Assembly (NCBI GenBank): GCA_027858325.1
Contig: JAQICU010000243.1
Location: forward strand, 1-10,602
DNA from: Candidatus Cloacimonadota bacterium
Lineage (GTDB): Bacteria; Cloacimonadota; Cloacimonadia; Cloacimonadales; TCS61
Length of the DNA stretch: 10,602 nucleotides
Direction: 5' to 3'
This document shows positions 6,299 through 10,602 of the stretch, one piece after another (positions within the stretch are counted from its first letter, which is position 1; every line of letters begins with the position of its first letter). A model generated the notes under the pieces. That model was not told the origin of the DNA. It was given only the letters and a program-made list of their open reading frames with translations, and made no database searches. Made by a program: the position numbers and the translations under genes.

Positions 6299-7828
6299 TC
6301 ACTGCTCTTTCTCGATCAAATCCATTCCGCAAATCGGACAATCCCCGGCCTCATCCTGAACAATAGTCGGATGCATCGGACAAGTGAAATATGTGTCACC
6401 GGAATGGTCGTGCTTATCATTTACTTCAGAGTTTGAAGACGAACGAAATTTCACATCGAGTAGTTTTTGAACAGCTTCCTGTAATTGACTTTCGGAATCC
6501 AATAGGAATTGCCCGGAAACAACTACAATTTCATTTTCTTCCAATCCGGAAATAACTTCTGTATAATAATCTTTGTCATCGGCTAAACCTGTTTGAATTT
6601 CTCGAGGTTCGAATTTTCCGTTTCCACGGCTCAGGAATACAATTTTTCTTTCACCGGAATTTATAATCGCTTCTGTAGGAACGGTAAGAACTTTATTTGC
6701 ACGATCAGCTTCAATTCTAATAGTCACGAACATTCCCGGCTTTAGAGAAAGATCGGAATTTTCCAACTCTACTCTTATCCTCTGCGTACGTGTTTTTGGA
6801 TTTATAGTAGGATAGATAAATGAGACATAACCAGTTCGGATATTTCCGGGTAAATTGGTAACTTCAATTTTAGCATTTTGGCCAATCTTTACAGATGCTG
6901 CATCGAATTCATACAGATCTGCAATGATCCAAACAGTATCTAAATTTCCGATATGATATAGGTCTGTTCCTGCTTTTACATTAGAACCTTCCTTGATGTT
7001 TTTATGAAGGATATATCCCGAAAACGGCGATATGAAAATTACATTTTGTTGGGCATTGTTTTCGAAAAGGATCTTAGCCAAATGTTTGTTGGGGATATTC
7101 CATAAGAGTAGTCTCTTTCTGGAAGCTTCGGCAACTTTGCTGCTTTTTCCGTAAGTATTCACAGCGAGTAAATATTCTTCTTGTGCAGAGATAAGCTCAG
7201 GTGAATATATTTCAAAAAGCTTCTCGCCTTTATTAATTTTCTGTCCGATTTTATCGGCAAATATTGTTTCTATCCAACCAGAAAACCTTAGATTTATAGA
7301 ATAACTTTTATCATCGGCAATTTCTACATTCCCAATAGTTCGTATATTGTGTGAAATATCTCTGTAGCTTACGTGTTTCACCCGTACTCCCATATTTTGC
7401 ACTACCGTCGGATCGATTGTAATGCCTTTTCCGGAAGGTACTTCGTCTTCATAAACGGGAACTAGATCCATCCCCATTGGTGATTTTCCGGGAACATCGC
7501 TGACATAATTCGGGTCCATTGGAGCAACCCAATATTTTATCTTTTTCTCAGTACTTTCTGTTTTATCAGATGCTTGTGTGGACTTTCCTTTTTCCAGGAC
7601 TAGATCCATCCCGCAGATCGGGCAATCACCTTCTTCTTCCTGAACAACTGTAGGATGCATTGGACAAGTGTAATAATCACCTTCTGTTTGACTATGTTCT
7701 ACGGTTTGTTTTGATGTGCAACTTGCAAGGATAAATGCAAACAGCAATATAACAAAACTGATTTTGAATATGATTTTTTTATTCATTTTTCGTGAGAATT
7801 CGTGTAAATTCGTGGTTTTAGTTTTCAT
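6299..7828 (-). CDS. cusB: CusB-type periplasmic adaptor lipoprotein with two heavy-metal-binding domains
   Basis: Membrane-fusion protein (509 aa) linking CusA to the outer-membrane channel and handing over metal. The signal peptide ends in a lipobox, ILASC, with Cys37 as the probable lipidated residue. A first heavy-metal-binding domain is at about 52-78 (YTCPMHPTVV ... DCPICGMDLV). The CusB methionine motif follows at about 98-126 (KYWVAPMDPN ... KSPMGMDLVP). The barrel-sandwich, α-hairpin and β-barrel domains continue to about 460. A second CPMHP...CPICGMDL domain sits at the very end (about 480-506). A C-terminal CusF-like domain, seen in some relatives, is absent. The start at 7828 overlaps the TolC stop (ATGA) and has GGAG 7 nt upstream. 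Residues 2-14 are read from a dispersed repeat. The ATG at 7786 (MNKKIIFK) would give a normal signal peptide but has no ribosome site. Confidence 0.95.
   Translation of the reverse strand: MKTKTTNLHEFSRKMNKKIIFKISFVILLFAFILASCTSKQTVEHSQTEGDYYTCPMHPTVVQEEEGDCPICGMDLVLEKGKSTQASDKTESTEKKIKYWVAPMDPNYVSDVPGKSPMGMDLVPVYEDEVPSGKGITIDPTVVQNMGVRVKHVSYRDISHNIRTIGNVEIADDKSYSINLRFSGWIETIFADKIGQKINKGEKLFEIYSPELISAQEEYLLAVNTYGKSSKVAEASRKRLLLWNIPNKHLAKILFENNAQQNVIFISPFSGYILHKNIKEGSNVKAGTDLYHIGNLDTVWIIADLYEFDAASVKIGQNAKIEVTNLPGNIRTGYVSFIYPTINPKTRTQRIRVELENSDLSLKPGMFVTIRIEADRANKVLTVPTEAIINSGERKIVFLSRGNGKFEPREIQTGLADDKDYYTEVISGLEENEIVVVSGQFLLDSESQLQEAVQKLLDVKFRSSSNSEVNDKHDHSGDTYFTCPMHPTIVQDEAGDCPICGMDLIEKEQ
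7791..7820. repeat. 10-nt periodic CGTG/CACG repeat inside the cusB 5' end
   Basis: Three exactly adjacent 10-nt units on the plus strand: CGTGAGAATT, CGTGTAAATT, CGTGGTTTTA. On the coding strand they read as CACGAAT-like units and encode about residues 4-13 of CusB (KTTNLHEFSR), between the ribosome-coupled start and the real signal peptide. The element has the same register as 2959-2984 and resembles 9484-9517. Confidence 0.65.
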
Positions 7829-9075
7829 AAATTTTCTCCGATTAAAGTTTCAATTGTTATCTCGTACATTTTATATTTATATTTTGATTTCAGTGCAATT
7901 TTCTCAAATTGTATTAGTTGTAATTGAGCTTGATAAAGATCGGCAAAATTCGCTCTTCCAGTTTCGTAAGATTTAAGTTCAGATTGAAAAACTTTTTCTG
8001 CATTCGGAATGAGATTAAGGTTGTAATTGATGATTTTACTTTGTTGTCGTTCCAAACCTGAAGTTGCCATAATGAGCATTTCAGAAATTGTATTCAAAAC
8101 ATTATTATAGTTTTCATCTACAGCTTTTTCCATAAATTTTGCATTATTCATTTTTGCTTTTGTTCTGCCTTTCAGATCTAATGGAATAGGAAAAGAAATA
8201 CCGACGGTAGCAAAATCTACATTTTCCATTGTTCCAATATCCTGTCTGATGCGATATCCAGCCCACAATGTAATGTCTGGTAATCTCTCACGTTGAGATG
8301 ATTTTAAGATCAATCGCTTCATATTAGAAGTTTCTTTAATTTTTTTCAAGAGCGGTCGATTATTTTTCGCTATAGTTAGTAGCTCATCAAAATCAATTTC
8401 AATATTCAGATCGAGTTTAAGTTCTTCAGTACTGATAAAGGTTTTTACATTGCGGTTGAGGACAGAATTTAACGCTGCTTGTATCTCTCTTTCTTTTTGG
8501 TCAAAATCATCCAGATCGTCAAGAAGCTTTTCTTTCATCAATGTCATTCGTAAGATATCGGATTGTGCGGATTTTCCGATTTCATATTTATTAATAATTG
8601 TTTCAATAAGATCTTCCAGAAGTGCAATGTGTTTTAAAGAAATCTCTTTCAATTCACGATTCAATCCTAACTGGAAATATGCTTTTTTTAATTTATCTTT
8701 TAACTGGAGTTTAAGTTCCGCTAGTTCTTGCTTTTTTATCTGTCCTTCTGATTCAACAACAGCTTTTCGTTTACTATTTTTACCAGGGAAGGGGATTGTC
8801 TGCATTAGTTTCAGTTGAATTCCGGACATAGGATTTTCATCTAATTTCCAAGTATCATACGGAACATTGCTGTATTCAATTGCGATCATTGGATCCATTA
8901 GTTTCTGCACAAATATTTCTTTTTCAGTTAGTGCTTTTATTTGGAATTCGACTGCTGAAATCTCAGGATTAGCTTCCATAGCTTGGTCTAATAATTGTTC
9001 AAGGTTTCCATCTGCAAAAAGCAAAAATGAAGAGAATATGAGCAAGATGGAGAGCATTATTTTTCTACTTTTCAT
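7825..9075 (-). CDS. TolC-family outer-membrane efflux protein (CusC role)
   Basis: Trimeric outer-membrane channel of the tripartite pump, 416 aa. An N-terminal signal peptide of about 21 residues (MKSRKIMLSILLIFSSFLLF, probable cleavage after LLFA) carries no lipobox, unlike E. coli CusC. Two outer-membrane-efflux repeats are visible. The first has QTIPFPGKNSKR at about 92-103 and KYEIGKSAQSDIL at 163-175. The second ends with YETGRANFADLYQAQLQLI at about 370-388. Long Lys/Glu/Leu-rich stretches are the periplasmic coiled coils. PFPGK and YExGxxxxxDxLxxQ are typical of metal-efflux TolC proteins (family knowledge). It begins 6 bp after csoR, with GAGGA at the csoR end as ribosome site (spacing about 11 nt, rather long), and its TGA overlaps the cusB ATG. 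The metal role follows from context. Confidence 0.93.
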   Translation of the reverse strand: MKSRKIMLSILLIFSSFLLFADGNLEQLLDQAMEANPEISAVEFQIKALTEKEIFVQKLMDPMIAIEYSNVPYDTWKLDENPMSGIQLKLMQTIPFPGKNSKRKAVVESEGQIKKQELAELKLQLKDKLKKAYFQLGLNRELKEISLKHIALLEDLIETIINKYEIGKSAQSDILRMTLMKEKLLDDLDDFDQKEREIQAALNSVLNRNVKTFISTEELKLDLNIEIDFDELLTIAKNNRPLLKKIKETSNMKRLILKSSQRERLPDITLWAGYRIRQDIGTMENVDFATVGISFPIPLDLKGRTKAKMNNAKFMEKAVDENYNNVLNTISEMLIMATSGLERQQSKIINYNLNLIPNAEKVFQSELKSYETGRANFADLYQAQLQLIQFEKIALKSKYKYKMYEITIETLIGENL

Positions 9076-9081
9076 AATACT

Positions 9082-9390
9082 TCATTTCCTCATAAGCTTA
9101 TTGATAGTATTCATAACTTCATCAATAACTTCAAATTTCCCTTCTTGTATTTGCTCGATCACACAGCTCTTCATATGAGCTTCTAAGATTAATTTGGAAA
9201 CTGAAGTCAAAGCAGATTGAACAGCAGATATCTGGTTTAAAATATCATTACAATAAACATCTTCTGCTATCATTCTGTTTACTGCCCGCACCTGACCTTC
9301 AATTCTGTTCAACCTATCACGGAAATCTTTTTTTAATTCTTCTGAGTGGTGTGCACTCCTTATAGAACAATGTTCACATGCTTCTTTCAT
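9082..9390 (-). CDS. csoR: CsoR-family Cu(I)-sensing transcriptional repressor
   Basis: All-helical repressor of 102 residues that leaves its operator when it binds Cu(I). RLNRIEGQVRAV (about 26-37) is the conserved DNA-facing helix of the CsoR/RcnR/FrmR family. The copper ligands C47 (DVYCNDIL), H72 and C76 (EAHMKSC) keep the Cys-x24-His-x3-Cys spacing of M. tuberculosis CsoR (C36, H61, C65). This places it with copper sensors rather than nickel or formaldehyde sensors. An N-terminal CEHCSIRSAHHS segment adds C5, C8 and three histidines. Such extensions occur in many family members, and their role here is unknown. GGGAGGAG lies directly upstream. As first gene of the operon behind a CsoR box, it should repress itself and the efflux genes. 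Confidence 0.95.
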   Translation of the reverse strand: MKEACEHCSIRSAHHSEELKKDFRDRLNRIEGQVRAVNRMIAEDVYCNDILNQISAVQSALTSVSKLILEAHMKSCVIEQIQEGKFEVIDEVMNTINKLMRK

Positions 9391-9393
9391 TTC

Positions 9394-9400
9394 TCCTCCC
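9394..9400 (-). promoter_or_regulatory. Strong csoR ribosome binding site abutting the operator
   Basis: GGGAGGA on the minus strand, 3 nt (GAA) before the ATG at 9390, with the GGAGG core spaced 4-5 nt. It directly touches the left end of the operator, so the 5' leader is very short, about 20 nt if transcription starts near 9410. Confidence 0.8.
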
Positions 9401-9419
9401 TATACCCTATGGGGGTATG
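9401..9419 (-). promoter_or_regulatory. CsoR operator (copper box)
   Basis: Plus strand TATACCCTATGGGGGTATG: arms ATACCC (9402-9407) and GGGTAT (9413-9418) with a 5-nt TATGG spacer. From memory, it differs from the B. subtilis copZA CsoR box core (ATACCC-TACGG-GGGTAT) by a single spacer base. It overlaps the -10 element and probable transcription start, so bound CsoR would block RNA polymerase. Confidence 0.9.
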
Positions 9420-9446
9420 AAAACTAAAGTAAGGTTTTTCTGTCAA
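9417..9446 (-). promoter_or_regulatory. Sigma-70-type promoter of the copper operon
   Basis: On the minus strand the -35 is a perfect TTGACA (9446-9441). An 18-nt spacer follows, then a -10 of TTTCAT (9422-9417), which matches TATAAT at 4 of 6 positions. The weak -10 shares bases with the operator. Transcription would begin around 9410, inside the operator. Confidence 0.65.
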
Positions 9447-9483
9447 GAAGCAAAATAAAAATATTAATGGGAGCAGATGATTA

Positions 9484-9517
9484 GCCACGAAGACAGTAAG
9501 CCACAAAGGACACAAAG
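9484..9517. repeat. CACGAAG/CACAAAG periodic repeat
   Basis: Plus strand GCCACGAAGACAGTAAGCCA followed by CAAAGGACACAAAG: three CAC(G/A)AAG units in direct orientation. It is related in style to the CACGAATT units in cusA and cusB, and of a type commonly dispersed in intergenic DNA of uncultured bacteria. Confidence 0.5.
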
Positions 9518-9553
9518 AAAATATATATTTGTCTTTCTGTCTGCCTAGTTGAA

Positions 9554-9569
9554 TCCGGCAGCTGCCGGA
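9554..9569. repeat. Perfect 16-nt palindrome
   Basis: TCCGGCAGCTGCCGGA, GC-rich in AT-rich surroundings. No T tract flanks it, so it is not a typical terminator, and it lies too far upstream (135 bp from the -10) for a CsoR-like role. It is probably the core of a dispersed REP-like element. Confidence 0.65.
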
Positions 9570-9590
9570 GAAGGTTGGACGAATCTTGCA

Positions 9591-9694
9591 CGACATTCTC
9601 AGGAAGAATCTCTAACAATATTAGATGTAGAGCTAAAAGAACTTACATGAGATCCTTCGATTGTAAAGCTATAAGTGACCTCAGGAAGACATTA
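9591..9694. repeat. Degraded fold-back element
   Basis: Left part ACATTCTCAGGAAGAATCTC (9593-9612) and right part GAGATCCTTC (9649-9658) are inverted over their inner 10 bases with one mismatch (GAAGAATCTC against GAAGGATCTC). A further CTCAGGAAGACATT lies at 9680-9693. This resembles a decayed copy of the widespread 'CATTCTGAGG...AAGAATCTC / GAGATCCTTCG...CTCAGGATGACA' repeat, the same type as 6171-6195. Confidence 0.4.
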
Positions 9695-9705
9695 TTTGAT
9701 TATAA

Positions 9706-9930
9706 CTCTTACAGTTCGAGACGGTTGAACCAGCACCAATTGAAACACCAAAGTTTTTTGTTTTGACACAATTAAATCAATTTTACAGATTCGGAAACGT
9801 AAATTTAGAAACAGGAAATTATGTAATAGTGGATTCATGCATGAAATCTAATTGGAATATACGCGACACTTTGTCGTATACAACCCCAAATTCGGTAGTA
9901 TTCGCGACAATTGTCGGGGACACACATTAG
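9706..9930 (+). pseudogene. 74-codon open stretch without a start, possible gene remnant
   Basis: After a TAA at 9703 the frame stays open to a TAG at 9928, in a region where the other frames hit stops often. The only ATG comes late (9838) and no ribosome site precedes it. The translation looks protein-like (ETPKFFVLTQLNQFYRFGNV, then NLETGNYVIVDSCMKSNW) but I do not recognise a family. It could be the C-terminal relic of a lost gene, or chance. The last part includes the GTCG palindromes. Low certainty. Confidence 0.2.
9864..9916. repeat. Pair of GTCG hairpins upstream of the 26-residue-repeat gene
   Basis: Two inverted repeats each preceded by CG: CGACA-CTT-TGTCG at 9864-9876 and the perfect 12-mer CGACAATTGTCG at 9905-9916, followed by GGGGACACAC. 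They lie 41-81 bp before the ATG at 9957. They may be REP-like repeats, or an operator pair for that gene. The sequence does not decide. Confidence 0.4.
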
Positions 9931-9956
9931 GCACAATTTGATTATTAGGGAGTTAA

Positions 9957-10559
9957 ATGAAATATAGAATTGTATTATTAATGATAGCGTTACCGCTATT
10001 TTTGGTTAGTGAAATTGAAAAAAACGATCTTTATTGGGATAGACTTAAAGGAAGTGTTAAATCAGTAAAGGTTATAGTATTCGACTTTGCAAATACTGAT
10101 GAAGGTTCTGCAAAACAAAAAGACTATAGTTCATTGTGCATTTATGACGAATTTGGTTATAAAACTGAATTCAATGAATATTTCTTTGATGATAATCTAG
10201 AAAATAGAACGATCTATAAATATAATGATGACAATGAAATTTTAGAAGAAATCAAATACAACTTTGATGATAATATTGTCAGCAGAACTTCATATAAGTA
10301 CGATGATCGTGGAAATGAAATTGAAGAAATTCAATATGAAGGGAATGATGTAGTTATTTATAAAATTTCACATTTATTTGATGCAAATGATAATAAGGTC
10401 AAAATGGAATTTTATGACGCTAAATTTAATCTTTTAGATACATCATTCAATGAATATAATGACAATGGTAAACTAATCAAAACAAATTTAGTTATTTCGA
10501 ATGCTGTATATAGTAGTTTTGTTTTTTATAAATACTACGGTGAAGGAAAATTAATTTAA
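9957..10559 (+). CDS. Secreted protein of 26-residue tandem repeats (YD/RHS-like)
   Basis: Hypothetical exported protein, 200 residues. Residues 1-18 form a signal peptide (MKYRIVLLMIALPLFLVS). From about residue 60 it is made of tandem units whose leading aromatic recurs at exactly 26-residue steps: Y63 (YDEFG), Y89 (YNDDNE), Y115 (YDDRGNE), F141 (FDANDNK), Y167 (YNDNGK), Y193 (YYGEGK). This Y-D/N-x-x-G-N/K-x-x-E pattern resembles the YD/RHS-type β-hairpin repeats of Bacteroidetes-like surface proteins. I cannot name a family or function. GGGAG sits 4 nt before the ATG. The stop falls eight residues into the sixth unit, so the protein may end naturally on a cap or be shortened. It is more AT-rich than the copper genes and faces away from them, so it is probably unrelated. 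No terminator is visible in the last 43 bp. Confidence 0.8.
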   Translation: MKYRIVLLMIALPLFLVSEIEKNDLYWDRLKGSVKSVKVIVFDFANTDEGSAKQKDYSSLCIYDEFGYKTEFNEYFFDDNLENRTIYKYNDDNEILEEIKYNFDDNIVSRTSYKYDDRGNEIEEIQYEGNDVVIYKISHLFDANDNKVKMEFYDAKFNLLDTSFNEYNDNGKLIKTNLVISNAVYSSFVFYKYYGEGKLI

Positions 10560-10602
10560 AAAAGATATAAATAGTTGTTTTCTTATTATTAATAAAATTA
10601 TA

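Larger units (their letters stand above)
9447..9956. other. Intergenic region without a convincing gene, repeat-rich
   Basis: About 510 bp between the copper promoter and the gene at 9957. It holds a periodic CACAAAG-type repeat, a 16-nt perfect palindrome, a degraded fold-back element, two GTCG palindromes and one 74-codon open stretch, each entered separately. Short reading frames on both strands at 9387-9766 are composed of these repeats and look accidental. I see no tRNA, CRISPR or insertion sequence. Confidence 0.6.

Noticed and set aside
9554..9569. Palindrome as an intrinsic terminator
   Set aside because: No T tract, and it sits between two diverging transcription units where no transcript from this window needs to end.
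9387..9596. 69-codon minus-strand frame upstream of csoR
   Set aside because: It covers the promoter, operator, a CACAAAG repeat and part of a palindrome; no ribosome site and no family resemblance.
9575..9766. 63-codon plus-strand frame
   Set aside because: Composed largely of the fold-back remnant and lacking a ribosome site; not protein-like.

Overview
This window carries most of one copper/silver detoxification operon, read leftwards on the minus strand. It also has a repeat-rich boundary region and one unrelated gene read rightwards at the right edge. The DNA is AT-rich. The envelope is Gram-negative, because there is an outer-membrane channel, a lipoprotein-type membrane-fusion protein and an RND pump. 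Several short dispersed repeats (the CACGAAT type with a 10-nt period, the 'CTTCGACTCCGCTCAGGATG' type, and the 'ATTGGATATTC' type) remind me of uncultured FCB-group bacteria such as Cloacimonadota. That assignment is an impression, not a result.

Layout in transcription order on the minus strand. A consensus-like promoter and a near-perfect CsoR operator lie at 9401-9446. Next come csoR (9390-9082), a TolC-type outer-membrane factor (9075-7825), cusB (7828-6299), a 217-bp gap with repeats, and cusA (6081-2920). They are followed by a DUF302 gene (2870-2484), a 55-residue SHOCT protein (2471-2304), a 43-residue Cys-Cys protein (2287-2156), a 96-residue SHOCT membrane protein (2159-1869), and copA (1826 to the left edge, C-terminus missing). 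Gaps are mostly under 50 bp, and two junctions are ATGA overlaps, so I read this as one transcription unit of more than 9.4 kb.

How the genes would work together: Cu(I) binding releases CsoR from the operator. CopA then moves Cu(I) from cytoplasm to periplasm, and the CusA-CusB-TolC tripartite pump expels it across the outer membrane. All three methionines that bind Cu(I)/Ag(I) in E. coli CusA are present, which argues for monovalent copper/silver rather than Zn/Co/Cd. CusB has a CPMHP...CPICGMDL metal-binding domain at both ends, and no CusF chaperone is seen. The small proteins between cusA and copA are probable accessory factors of unknown role.

Region 9391-9956 holds the promoter, then several palindromes and repeat remnants and one 74-codon open stretch without a clear start. 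At 9957-10559 (+) is a secreted protein built of 26-residue tandem repeats, unrelated to metals.

The most unusual observation is that dispersed repeats reach into coding sequence. They supply the last ~20 residues of CusA and about 14 residues at the N-terminus of CusB.
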